Shown here: in pieces, positions 16,501-23,705 of the stretch
How the letters are laid out: each line of letters starts with the position of its first letter
Numbering within the stretch: position 1 is the stretch's first letter
Origin: Paenibacillus mendelii
GTDB taxonomy: Bacteria; Bacillota; Bacilli; Paenibacillales; Paenibacillaceae
Length of the DNA stretch: 64,000 nt
Direction of reading: 5' to 3'
NCBI RefSeq assembly: GCF_024498075.1
Contig: NZ_JANHOF010000002.1
Location: forward strand, 478,431-542,430
Made by a program: the position numbers and the translations under genes
The notes under the pieces: model-generated
Seen by the model: only the letters and a program-made list of their open reading frames with translations
The model's database searches: none
Told to the model about the DNA's origin: nothing

Positions 16501-19294
16501 TCGTCGCCGTTCCCTTGGACACCGGCGTCACATTCCCATCTTGATCTACAGTCGCTGCTGCCGTATTGGAAGAGGACCATTCCACGGTCGGCGCTCCGTC
16601 GCCCGCCAGCTCAACGACGGCATGCAATTTCACTGCCTCATCTCCCGAGCGTAGGGAAATCGACTTCTTGTCCAGCGTGACCTTCGTCACGTTCAACTGC
16701 AGAACGGCTATCGTTCCGCCGACTTCATTCGCCACCAGCAACAGCGGCAGCCCCGTCGGACTGTCCGTTGCGGGAATGAATTCGAGCCCTTCCGGTCCGG
16801 TATCCGTATTCAGGCCTTTCGTGAAATCACGGGTATTCGTGTAATTGACGAACTCCGGTGCGGCCGGGTCTGTAACGTCGTAAGTCATGATGCCGCCGAT
16901 GCGTTCAAGCCCCGTAAAGACTAACGTTCTGCTGCCGACCGCACCGACCGCGACATATTCCGGTTCCGGTCCTTTCTTGGTGCTGCGGCTGTCCAATGTC
17001 GCATTGCTGTTGCTCGCGTTAAAATAGTCCGGCAGGCGCTCTCCGGTAATGCGCTCAAAATCGCTTCCGCTGTCATATACGTGCTCCATCGTGTCGGCAT
17101 TCCAGATGGAGAAGGAACGGCCGCCGTACAAATAAACGCCGTCATTCCCCATGTCGCTCGCGGCTTCCACGCCATCGTACATATTGTTCCCGCTTAGGAA
17201 CGCGGCCGCCGGTGAGACGGGATCCAAGCTATCCTTCAGCTTTTTGATCGTCGTCGCATTCTTCCTGCCCGGCCAATCGGTCGCATCCCCTTCGTTGGCG
17301 GTGAACAAGTACTGGGTTCCGTTCAAGCTGTAAGACGCGATTCCATCGGGCATATACATGCCGAAGAACGGAACATTTTCCAGCTTAACGGCGTTGTCTT
17401 TCACTACATCCAGTGCGTTGTTCGGATCTTTCAAGTCTTTATAGCCCAGTCCCTTGACCGCGATCACCTTCTTCGCGGCAATATCCACGGTCGCGATGGC
17501 GTTATTCTCCTGAAGCGCGACATAAGCCTTCGTCTCATCTTCGGAGAGCGTAATATATTCCGGCTCCAAATCCGACAGCGCGTCCGCCTTCGGGCCGCTG
17601 CCGCCGATCAATCCCGTAAGCGGATCGGCTGCACCGCGAATATGAACGCCGTCGTCGATCACATCCGGATTATCGAATTCGACATGTACCGCCTCATCCG
17701 TCGTCGTATCGACGATCGTCACAGTGCCTTTCGGATCGACCGTGCCCGAGCGGAATTCGCCTTCGTCCGCCGACATGACGTGCTTGCCGTTCGAAGTGAA
17801 TTTGACCATATCCGGCTGAACGCCGGCTTCATACGTTTTTAGCAGGTTCCCGTCGTAATCGAGCAGCAGAATGCGGCCCGCTTTGGTCGGATCGGCCTGC
17901 TGCACGGCAATCGCGACCCGCTTGGTTGCCGTGTTCACATCCACGCTCGTCAAATCGCCGAACATGAAGCCATCCGTTTCGGAAAGTTCCTTAACCGGAA
18001 CCGACTTCACCTTCGTGAGCGTCTGGCTCGCGGTTAAGGCCACGATATCCAGGCTCGGCGGGTTGGCAGAGCCGTTCACCACATACATGTTTCCGTTATC
18101 CTTGTTGTACTTCACAATCTCCGCAACGCCGCCATCCTCGTTCGAAGATCCGACTGCATATTCGCTGATTTTCTCGACTGATAGCTTGTCGGCAGCCACG
18201 GGAGGCTTCGCCTGCCGAACGTTCAGCGTCAAATCTCGGTCGATCGCAGCGGCAGGTATCGCGCTGTCGGTTACGACGATCTTCACTGCAGGCGTCCCTT
18301 CCGTACCCGGCTCTGGCGTTCCCGCTATCGTGCCGCTGGATGGATCGATCGCCAAGCCCGAAGGAAGGCCTGCAGCCGAATACGTATAGGGTGGCTTACC
18401 GCCAAGCACAGCGATCGCCGCGCTATAAGCCGTTCCGACGCAAGCTTTCGGCAGGGCGTCCGTCACGATGCCAAGAGGCAGGGGCGTCAAGCCCCATGCG
18501 CCGTCGGCACTGCTGCGCGGGCCTTTGGCGCTGAGCGTCGCCGCATCCGCAGCGCTATAATCAAGCTGCTCGAAATCGGACCTGTTGTGATCCGCATCGG
18601 TCAAGGCTGCGCGGCGCAGCGCATTTTTCTTAGAGTTTCCTTCATTCTTGCCTGTCCGATATTCCGTCTCGTAACCGTCGATCAGGTTGCCGTTATCGTT
18701 GCCAGCCGTCCCGAGCATGTCCACATAACCCGCAGGCTTCGGCTCGGTAGCGAACGGATTCGCTTCCGCGAGCAGCGTCTGGTTGCTGACCAGCGCGACC
18801 TTCAAGCCTTTATTGTTGATGTAGCGGTCGAAAGAAAGATCTCCTTTTGCCGAAATATCAATCTTCGGTGAAGACGCTCCGGTTGCTTTCCCAATAATTA
18901 AATAGGAGGAATGCTTCTTGATCGTACCGGTCAGGTCGAGTTTCTCCCAAGGGCCTGTTACACCGCCATTATTCGTCAGTCCGGTATCGGTATACTGCAA
19001 GGACCAGCCGGTCAGCGACACATCGCTATCCGTCGGATTATACAGCTCGATGAAGCCGTTTGAGATATACGTATCAGGCGCGCTGTCCAGACCGCCTCCA
19101 TAGACCTGGTTGATAAATACATGCGGTACGGTAACGTCGTAGCTGCCGTCTACCTGGTAAGGCGTTCCCGCGATCGGCGAATTGCCCGGCGTATCGGCCG
19201 CCAGAGCCGTCCCGCCGGCGACAATCGTTCCAGTCAGCATTTCCGCCGCGAGAAGCAGCGCCAGCAATCTCTTCCCTCTCCACTTCCGTTTCAA
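13553..19294 (-). CDS. SLH-anchored multidomain 5'-nucleotidase/phosphoesterase
   Basis: A 1913-residue secreted surface enzyme. Approximate order: signal peptide (1-32, ending TALA); lamin-tail-like domain (55-190); putative Ig (PIG) domain (273-360); choice-of-anchor I beta-propeller-like region (370-870); BIG2 Ig domain (880-955); UshA/CpdB-type 5'-nucleotidase (960-1440) with metal motifs VMHTNDTHAH, LLLDAGDVFSGD, TFGNHEFD and VGGHTHTK; Gly/Pro-rich linker; a domain not recognised (about 1495-1700); three SLH repeats (from about 1720) for binding cell-wall polymer. The start is TTG, 10 bases after AGGGAG. It probably releases phosphate from extracellular nucleotides. The long chain of substrate-presenting domains is unusual but known in Paenibacillus. 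Confidence 0.9.
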   Translation of the reverse strand: MKRKWRGKRLLALLLAAEMLTGTIVAGGTALAADTPGNSPIAGTPYQVDGSYDVTVPHVFINQVYGGGLDSAPDTYISNGFIELYNPTDSDVSLTGWSLQYTDTGLTNNGGVTGPWEKLDLTGTIKKHSSYLIIGKATGASSPKIDISAKGDLSFDRYINNKGLKVALVSNQTLLAEANPFATEPKPAGYVDMLGTAGNDNGNLIDGYETEYRTGKNEGNSKKNALRRAALTDADHNRSDFEQLDYSAADAATLSAKGPRSSADGAWGLTPLPLGIVTDALPKACVGTAYSAAIAVLGGKPPYTYSAAGLPSGLAIDPSSGTIAGTPEPGTEGTPAVKIVVTDSAIPAAAIDRDLTLNVRQAKPPVAADKLSVEKISEYAVGSSNEDGGVAEIVKYNKDNGNMYVVNGSANPPSLDIVALTASQTLTKVKSVPVKELSETDGFMFGDLTSVDVNTATKRVAIAVQQADPTKAGRILLLDYDGNLLKTYEAGVQPDMVKFTSNGKHVMSADEGEFRSGTVDPKGTVTIVDTTTDEAVHVEFDNPDVIDDGVHIRGAADPLTGLIGGSGPKADALSDLEPEYITLSEDETKAYVALQENNAIATVDIAAKKVIAVKGLGYKDLKDPNNALDVVKDNAVKLENVPFFGMYMPDGIASYSLNGTQYLFTANEGDATDWPGRKNATTIKKLKDSLDPVSPAAAFLSGNNMYDGVEAASDMGNDGVYLYGGRSFSIWNADTMEHVYDSGSDFERITGERLPDYFNASNSNATLDSRSTKKGPEPEYVAVGAVGSRTLVFTGLERIGGIMTYDVTDPAAPEFVNYTNTRDFTKGLNTDTGPEGLEFIPATDSPTGLPLLLVANEVGGTIAVLQLNVTKVTLDKKSISLRSGDEAVKLHAVVELAGDGAPTVEWSSSNTAAATVDQDGNVTPVSKGTATITALSTDGYGVAEAVVTVDGPWKLTVMHTNDTHAHLADVARRTTLVKQVRNETGDSLLLDAGDVFSGDLYFTKWMGLADLEFMNDMGYDAMTFGNHEFDQGTGPLAEFVSQARFPLVSANIDFSRDSHLGPLVKAPAAFDANAHKTIANAGVYPYIVLDVNGHKVGVFGLTTEDTKETSSPGQDIIFAEAAEAAASTVEAIKSEGVDIVIALSHLGYGRDKELAQAVKDIDLIVGGHTHTKLDAPETVMNEGVPTIIVQANEWGRFLGRVDLTFDEQGVVQTGENQLTGRLLSVDANVPEDEAAKSKLAPYNAELEELKKQVVGKSDVILNGERSDVRSKETNLGNFIADGMLAWAKERKNADVAIMNGGGIRASIDQGDITMGELRTVMPFGNTLYVLDVTGQALKDGLENGISGAKLTDLPGKFPQVAGLRFKWDPSQPAGSKVYDVEIKKDSGYASLDLSATYRLATNSFVANGGDGYASFAKAIADGAYHEDLGYPDYEIFIAHVNSLGDTIAPAVEGRIIERAKSSGNGSGSGSGGGGWVPTPVPTPKPEPKPEPEPTPAPGAGKIELGDDALQVVTETSESGQIVHNVMVKAESLQAALETAASGGQKQIVIQAQTLSGPTVVSLPAGVLASASGKGMTIVIETAAASYSLPLHVLHLTQAASGEASLSGVSVQVSIAPVDDSLQQTLRAKAQSMGASLVDSTAIEFKVAIVADHQEKAVNDFGAAYVARVIYLPSTADITTAAAVMYDPAAGEFMFVPGVGKTVNGKPAIEMKRPGNSIYAVMKYSKEFADLKGHWAKNDTEKMASKLIVKGVSANNFAPDQVITRAEFTALLVRGLGLNPAQGDAAAFVDVQQNAWYAESIGAAVKFGLVTGKEAGKFAPDAAITRAEMAVMIARSIQAVEPEAGMGGSGTDALSKFADRTAIPKWASASAALLAGKGIMQGNGKGDFASSDQATRAQAAVILLRALKDLKFTA

Positions 19295-19648
19295 ACCGCA
19301 ACCACTCCCTGTTTTATGTGATTACGGCCATTGTAAAGATTAAATGTTTTCGGAAGCGCCCTATTGTTTGGAGGTTTTGTAAATAGCTTTCTCGGAGAGA
19401 GAACGAGCCACCTATAGCCCGATCAGGCTAACGAAAGTGGCCAAGCAAGCGGCTCGGAGAAGAGTCCGCACGCAGCATGATCAATGCACAGCAAAGACCG
19501 GCACGGGAATGGAACCCTGCCGGTCTTGCGGTTTCTGATGATCGCCCGTTATATTCAAGCACGGACAATAGGGAACTTGCTGGCTTCCGCCCGGGCATTC
19601 GCGGCCAGCGGATCGCGGATCAAGCCTGGTATTAAAGAGGCGTCATTC
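19295..19648. other. Noncoding gap with two hairpins
   Basis: No gene is visible. The phosphoesterase 5' region at the low end carries its ribosome site AGGGAG. At 19407-19455 there is a nested dyad: GAGCC with GGCTC, GCCAC with GTGGC and AGCC with GGCT. A separate terminator-like stem is listed at 19494-19527. The nested dyad could be a leader structure of the phosphoesterase mRNA; no known riboswitch was recognised. Confidence 0.4.
19494..19527 (-). terminator. Terminator hairpin after the SMP-30 gene
   Basis: AAGACCGGC pairs with GCCGGTCTT, with GGG/CCC pairing further in. It follows the SMP-30 gene on the minus strand. The tail is only weakly T-rich. Confidence 0.55.
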
Positions 19649-20479
19649 TTACTCGTTCCACATGCCCCAGCAGCGTCCTGGACGGTCGATGGCAAACGTC
19701 TGCACGCCGCCCCTGTCGGCGACGGTTACGTAGCATTGTTTGCCATCGGGACCGCCGAAGCAGAGATTCGTGCAATCGGTGCCCTCCAGCCTGATCTCCT
19801 GCAGCAGCTCTCCCTGCGGGGAAAGCTTCGCTACGACGCCCTTCCCATGGCGTGTAACATATAAGTTACCATCCATATCACAACGCATGCCGTCGAGCGA
19901 ATAATCGTCAAAGGCGATGAGCAGCCGCTTGTTCGAAATCTCCTTATTCTCGCTTAAATCATAGACCCAGATGCGTCGCTGCGCCGACTCGTTGACGTAT
20001 AAGACATCCTCCTGCGGCCCAATCTCCACGCCGTTCGTCGTTCCCATATCCTGTTCCATCAGCGTAACCTCTCCAGATGGATCGATACGCCACAGATTGC
20101 CTGTACCATTGCCCCAGTTGGGATCGCTTGCAAATATCGTCCCGTCACCGTGGATGCAGATATCGTTGGGCTGATTCATCCGCGGCTCATGGGCGAACAC
20201 GGATACCGCTTTCGACTCCATATGGACGCGAAGGATATTGTGTCCCGTGTAATCGGCGATAAACATATCGCCTTCCCGGTTGAAGCGAATGCCGTTGCCG
20301 ATACTTCCTTCAGGCAGCTCCAGCCACAGCTCCCCGCTCCCATCCGGCGTAATCTTGCCAATCGTGCCTTGCTTCGCATAATTAACCGCGTATAAATTGC
20401 CGTCCCGATCGCAAGCCGGCCCTTCGATGCCGCTGGTGAATACGTGCTCCTCGGTAAGCTTGCTGCTGACTAAGGTCAT
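19649..20479 (-). CDS. SMP-30/gluconolactonase-like protein
   Basis: A 276-residue six-bladed beta-propeller hydrolase of the SMP-30/LRE family, which opens sugar lactones in a metal-dependent way. Family signatures seen: EGPACDRDGNLYAVN near the start (metal-binding Glu), NDICIHGDGTIFASD near residue 110, TNGVEIGPQEDVLYVNES near 150 and the DGMRCDMDGNLYVTRHG strand near 200. The start was set at ATG 20479, after AAGGAGAG; the frame is open to 20509. It lies 39 bases behind a CBM9-like gene in the same direction. The substrate is not known; a sugar-acid lactone is likely. Confidence 0.85.
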   Translation of the reverse strand: MTLVSSKLTEEHVFTSGIEGPACDRDGNLYAVNYAKQGTIGKITPDGSGELWLELPEGSIGNGIRFNREGDMFIADYTGHNILRVHMESKAVSVFAHEPRMNQPNDICIHGDGTIFASDPNWGNGTGNLWRIDPSGEVTLMEQDMGTTNGVEIGPQEDVLYVNESAQRRIWVYDLSENKEISNKRLLIAFDDYSLDGMRCDMDGNLYVTRHGKGVVAKLSPQGELLQEIRLEGTDCTNLCFGGPDGKQCYVTVADRGGVQTFAIDRPGRCWGMWNE

Positions 20480-20518
20480 GCGTATCTCTCCTTCCTGGAT
20501 TCGAATCAAGCCTTCGCC

Positions 20519-21148
20519 CTAGCGGACGAAACGTAACGTTCCGAAACGCGATGGAATATGATAGTTGACTGCACCGGTCGGCGACCAGGCTTGGTATTCC
20601 CGCTTGCCGTCCCGCTTCTCGTCAATCCGGTAGAAATTGACGCGCCAAGCCGTGCCGTTCTCAGGTTTAATCCGAAAATGGGAGAGCGGCAGCTTCATAA
20701 GGAATATCCAGGAAGTGCCAACCATGCGAACCTCGGTCTCGAGCCCATCCGCATCCCAGTCGGTATCGACGGTAATTGATTCGCCATGGTTATCAATCAT
20801 CGCATCGAAGATGACGTTGCGGGGACTGAATTCAAACTCCATGTAGCGGGTCCCGTTACCCGCTTCATCGATGAACAGCTCAACGACATCCTCATCGTAG
20901 AGAGGATCGTCCCGTTTCGTAAAGTTTGCAACCATGTAGTCGTCCTCGCAGTCGAATCGGACGTATAGATACTCGTCGTCCCAGCAAGCTCTGAATCCGG
21001 TTGCATCCTGCACGGGCCCTCCGTCAACGACGTTGACAAGCGAAGTCTCCTCTATCGTGTCCCACACCGTGTCATCGTACTTCACATACCTGCAAGCCAA
21101 TTGATAATTTTGTTCCGCCATTCCTTCAACAGCCCCATTCTGCGTCAT
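20519..21148 (-). CDS. CBM9-like sugar-binding protein
   Basis: A 209-residue beta-sandwich protein resembling carbohydrate-binding module family 9 (DOMON-like). Clues are the opening CRYVKYDDTVWD, ATGFRACWDDEYLYVRFDCED, DEDVVELFIDEAGNGTRYMEFEFSP and WRVNFYRIDEKRDGKREYQAWSPT, all characteristic strands of the family. No signal peptide is seen, so it is probably cytoplasmic. It lies upstream of the SMP-30 gene and the two probably form one transcript. The start is uncertain: no good ribosome site precedes ATG 21148, and a later ATG at residue 10 is possible. Confidence 0.75.
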   Translation of the reverse strand: MTQNGAVEGMAEQNYQLACRYVKYDDTVWDTIEETSLVNVVDGGPVQDATGFRACWDDEYLYVRFDCEDDYMVANFTKRDDPLYDEDVVELFIDEAGNGTRYMEFEFSPRNVIFDAMIDNHGESITVDTDWDADGLETEVRMVGTSWIFLMKLPLSHFRIKPENGTAWRVNFYRIDEKRDGKREYQAWSPTGAVNYHIPSRFGTLRFVR

Positions 21149-21225
21149 TATGGTCGTTTCTATGCTTGTCTATGTGCTTGATGTAGTTCTATTATCCTCG
21201 AAAAAGGCAGCGGCGTCGATTACAT

Positions 21226-21263
21226 GCGGCAAATTATTTTCTAAGCTGAAAATAGTTTGCCGC
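21226..21263. other. Long hairpin upstream of the CBM9-like gene
   Basis: A 16-bp stem with one mismatch (GCGGCAAATTATTTTC against GAAAATAGTTTGCCGC) and a 6-base loop. There is no T run on either side, so it does not look like a simple terminator. It may act as an mRNA stability or processing element in front of the CBM9-like/SMP-30 transcript. Confidence 0.6.
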
Positions 21264-21279
21264 ATCGTCCAAACAAAAA

Positions 21280-21309
21280 CGGCTGCACTCCGATAATCGG
21301 ATGCAGCCG
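21280..21309 (-). terminator. Terminator of the first ferredoxin gene
   Basis: CGGCTGCA/TGCAGCCG and TCCGAT/ATCGGA stack with a one-base bulge and a one-base loop. On the minus strand it is followed by TTTTTGTTT, so it ends the ferredoxin transcript. Confidence 0.85.
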
Positions 21310-21341
21310 CGGCATGATTCACTTTCACTTCTATAATGGTC

Positions 21342-21581
21342 CTACTTGCTATTAAAAAATTGAACGGCCTTCTCGATGTAAGACTCTTCTTCTTTCGGAA
21401 CGTCGTCGATGTAGTAAATAGCCGAAACCGGACACATCGTTTCACACGCACCGCACGAAATGCAAACGTCTGGATCGATATAATACTGATCCGGACCTTC
21501 GGCAATACAGTCAACCGGACAAGCTTCTACACAGTCGGCCGCCTTCTCATCCACGCAAGCAGAAGTAATAATATAGCTCAT
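21342..21581 (-). CDS. 7Fe-type ferredoxin (first copy)
   Basis: A 79-residue electron carrier. Cys9, Cys17, Cys21 and Cys25 followed by C43-x2-C46-x2-C49-x3-C53-P give the pattern of [3Fe-4S][4Fe-4S] ferredoxins such as Azotobacter FdI, in which position 12 (Glu here) is not a ligand of a full first cluster. The start was set at ATG 21581, after AAAGGTGG. It is closely related to the second ferredoxin at 24608-24847; both share CxDEKAADC, CPVDCIAEGPDQY and the C-terminal EKA-QF tail. It ends the Fe-S/globin cluster and has its own terminator. Confidence 0.92.
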   Translation of the reverse strand: MSYIITSACVDEKAADCVEACPVDCIAEGPDQYYIDPDVCISCGACETMCPVSAIYYIDDVPKEEESYIEKAVQFFNSK

Positions 21582-21687
21582 TTGATATACCACCTTTTCT
21601 TAGTCTTTGTTTCATCAGATTGAACATCAGCCGATGAATCATATTGTTCTCAATTGGGCTGCTGCAGAAGCTGCCTTGCTGCGGCAA

Positions 21688-22491
21688 TTACCTCAACTGA
21701 TGCCAATCATCTTCAATTAAAGCTCCATACCGTTGACGCAGCAATTCCGATGTCATGATCGCAATAGCTGTTGCAAGCCTGTCAGCTTCCCGGCCCGAAG
21801 CTACCCGGACATTCTCCAAAGTCCGGTAAGGACCTTCAAAATGGATCAGCAGGTCGTTCGAGAAGGAAATGACGGAACGGTATCGGAAGTCTCGATAGCC
21901 CGAGTAATGGCTGCTTTTGAGCTCAGCTGTTCGCTTATCGATCTCCTCAATGGTTTCTTGACGCTTGATTCCGGTAATGACGGGTACGTACGAACGAACC
22001 GCGGTTTGGATCAAGTCGCTATTCCGTTCACCTGAATCCATTATAACAGAAAGAATGGGAATAATGATGTCCCCTAATTTCCATAATGAACCGTCCCCAG
22101 TCTCCCAGATGACAAAATACGGACAAGCCTTGCGCGCAAAGTAGACGATCGCGATCGCTGCTGTTATTTCTTCCTCCGTCAGACTGCCTAAACCTAGCTC
22201 GGCAATCGTGCCTGCCATAGATCGAACCTGCTGCTCGACTTCTTCTGCGACATCCGCAGGCATTTCATTCCCATTGTAGGTGATCGAGGAGAGTGAGCTT
22301 CCCGGGGCACAGGAATATACCCCTATACCATACTGACTATGCTGTAGAATCGTGCGTAATACCGTACTTACTGCTGCCACTCCTTCGGAGCCTGACACCT
22401 GAATGACCTTCAAGCGGCGGTTTGGCAAGTTCAGCATTTCCATAAGCTTCTCCATCTTGGTGTCTGATACCGTTGTAGAATGAGCTGCCAA
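21688..22491 (-). CDS. FolC/Mur-ligase-like protein lacking the P-loop
   Basis: About 267 residues. Order and spacing of several blocks resemble folylpolyglutamate synthase (FolC): VIQVSGSEGVAAVSTVLRTI where FolC has V-GTNGKGS; GIGVYSCAPGSSL--ITYNG where FolC has G-YTSPHL-RI-ING; EEITAAIAIVYFARKACPYFVIWETG where FolC has the D--V-E-GLGG block. The Lys of the P-loop and the GLGG and DH residues are missing, so ATP-dependent ligation is unlikely. Start: the frame opens with GTG at 22506; TTG 22491, 8 bases after GGAGGTG, is better placed. It lies between ferredoxin genes and is probably co-transcribed with the 2Fe-2S gene. Function unknown; the homology is my reading and should be tested. Confidence 0.6.
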   Translation of the reverse strand: MAAHSTTVSDTKMEKLMEMLNLPNRRLKVIQVSGSEGVAAVSTVLRTILQHSQYGIGVYSCAPGSSLSSITYNGNEMPADVAEEVEQQVRSMAGTIAELGLGSLTEEEITAAIAIVYFARKACPYFVIWETGDGSLWKLGDIIIPILSVIMDSGERNSDLIQTAVRSYVPVITGIKRQETIEEIDKRTAELKSSHYSGYRDFRYRSVISFSNDLLIHFEGPYRTLENVRVASGREADRLATAIAIMTSELLRQRYGALIEDDWHQLR

Positions 22492-22537
22492 ACATAACAC
22501 CTCCACCCAAGGGCAATTATCCCTGCCTGTTATATGT

Positions 22538-22948
22538 TCAAAAATAAGGCGTGTATTTCACGGTAACCGGTCCGGCTGATCGGATTCGAGTTTGACAAGC
22601 TAAGCGATAGCCTTCTTCAAGCTCTTCAGGCTCCAGCCGGTTCAATTCCGCTTCATTCGATTCCGATAAGTATTCACTTCCATCCACGACAAGACAACGG
22701 CAGCGCGCGCATGTACCCCGTTTGCAATTTGAGTTCCAATCCACCTCATGCTTCTGCGCCAGCTCCAGAATCGTCATCCCCTCAGGCGCTTCCACCTGCC
22801 GGCGAATGCTGCGGCCAATCAACACCACATCAGCCTTTGGAATGCGCGCCTCATGGGGGTCTGTCTCGGCTGAGACGGGACGATCATCGGATTCGACGGA
22901 TGATCCGGTCTTATTGGGAATCAGCTTGCGCAAGAACGAGAATTTCAT
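22538..22948 (-). CDS. Plant-type 2Fe-2S ferredoxin
   Basis: About 136 residues. The C-terminal domain has the plant-type [2Fe-2S] pattern C-x4-C-x2-C in NCKRGTCARCRC and a fourth ligand in YRLACQTR, with EGMTILELAQKHEVDWNS before it as in the Fer2 fold. The first 45 residues are charged and probably disordered. Start ATG 22948 was chosen because an earlier start (23017) would overlap the DUF1450 gene by 32 bases. It is part of the leftward Fe-S/globin gene row. Probable electron carrier; partner unknown. Confidence 0.85.
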   Translation of the reverse strand: MKFSFLRKLIPNKTGSSVESDDRPVSAETDPHEARIPKADVVLIGRSIRRQVEAPEGMTILELAQKHEVDWNSNCKRGTCARCRCLVVDGSEYLSESNEAELNRLEPEELEEGYRLACQTRIRSAGPVTVKYTPYF

Positions 22949-22985
22949 GAGGCAGACCCGCTTTCTGTACCACTTACGTGTGTTA

Positions 22986-23237
22986 TTATTCGAAGAACGC
23001 CTTGATTTCCTCTTCAATAGCTTCTTTCACTTTGCCGAGGCATTGCTCTTCTGATTTATCGTATACTTTCTTTTGGTTAACCATTGCGTACGGCCTTGCC
23101 CGGCACAGATTGCACATGGACAAGCAGTCCGTACGTTGAATGGCAACCTCCGGATATTCGTCCTCAAGATCCTCCAGCGTGTGCTTGGCCATGGCGTTGC
23201 GCACACATACTTCAACGACAACCAGCCCTAATCCCAT
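22986..23237 (-). CDS. DUF1450 (YuzB-like) protein, thioredoxin-like 2Fe-2S type
   Basis: An 83-residue protein of the YuzB/DUF1450 family. Conserved Cys in VEVCVRN and in DCLSMCNLC give the set expected of a small thioredoxin-fold [2Fe-2S] protein, although metal binding has not been shown for the family as far as I know. The remaining body RPYAMVNQKKVYDKSEEQ resembles YuzB. Its ATG starts 6 bases after the haemoglobin stop, and the ribosome site GGAGGG overlaps the end of that gene. Role unknown; the context suggests electron transfer or redox sensing. Confidence 0.85.
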   Translation of the reverse strand: MGLGLVVVEVCVRNAMAKHTLEDLEDEYPEVAIQRTDCLSMCNLCRARPYAMVNQKKVYDKSEEQCLGKVKEAIEEEIKAFFE

Positions 23238-23243
23238 CCTAAA

Positions 23244-23612
23244 TTATCCCTCCGTATTAATGAAGAAATAGGCGGTATGGGATAATCGTTCCAGCACGCT
23301 TTCGCGAAGCGACGCATCCGGAACTCTTTCTTCCAAGGCTCGCCTCATGCACGACAGCCACGCATCTGCCCGCCCCTTGGTAATTTCGAAAGGCAAGTGA
23401 CGCGCTCTCATCCTCGGATGACCGTGCACGCTTGTATACAGAGGCGGCCCTCCAAAAAATTGCGTTAGAAACTGCCCCTGCTTCTCCATCACCGGCGTAA
23501 TATCCTCTGGAAACAGTGGTGCAAGCAGCGGATCGGCCACTACGTTTTGATAAAAAAGAGTCACGATCTTATTGATTTCGGGCGTCCCGCCCAGCTGTTC
23601 GTATAACGTCAT
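23244..23612 (-). CDS. Group II truncated haemoglobin
   Basis: A 122-residue 2-on-2 globin of the GlbO/YjbI type: TLYEQLGG at the N terminus, GQFLTQFFGGPPLYTSVHGHPRMRARHLPF in the middle with the proximal His in the RARHLPF block, and Trp in RADAWLSCM (the G8 Trp of group II). Start ATG 23612 follows GGAGGG by 8 bases. Group II globins bind O2 and NO and protect from oxidative or nitrosative stress in several bacteria. It is first of the DUF1450/2Fe-2S/FolC-like/ferredoxin row, which could supply electrons to it. That link is inference. Confidence 0.93.
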   Translation of the reverse strand: MTLYEQLGGTPEINKIVTLFYQNVVADPLLAPLFPEDITPVMEKQGQFLTQFFGGPPLYTSVHGHPRMRARHLPFEITKGRADAWLSCMRRALEERVPDASLRESVLERLSHTAYFFINTEG

Positions 23613-23705
23613 TCCAGTTCGCCCTCCAATCATGAAAATCCCTTAGAATTGCTGCGGTTAACTGCCGTTTCAGTACAATAATTATCTTGAATAAGCCATG
23701 TTATG

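Noticed and set aside
19407..19455. Riboswitch in the leader of the SLH phosphoesterase
   Set aside because: Nested stems are visible, but no core sequence of a known riboswitch class was recognised; kept only as a structured gap.
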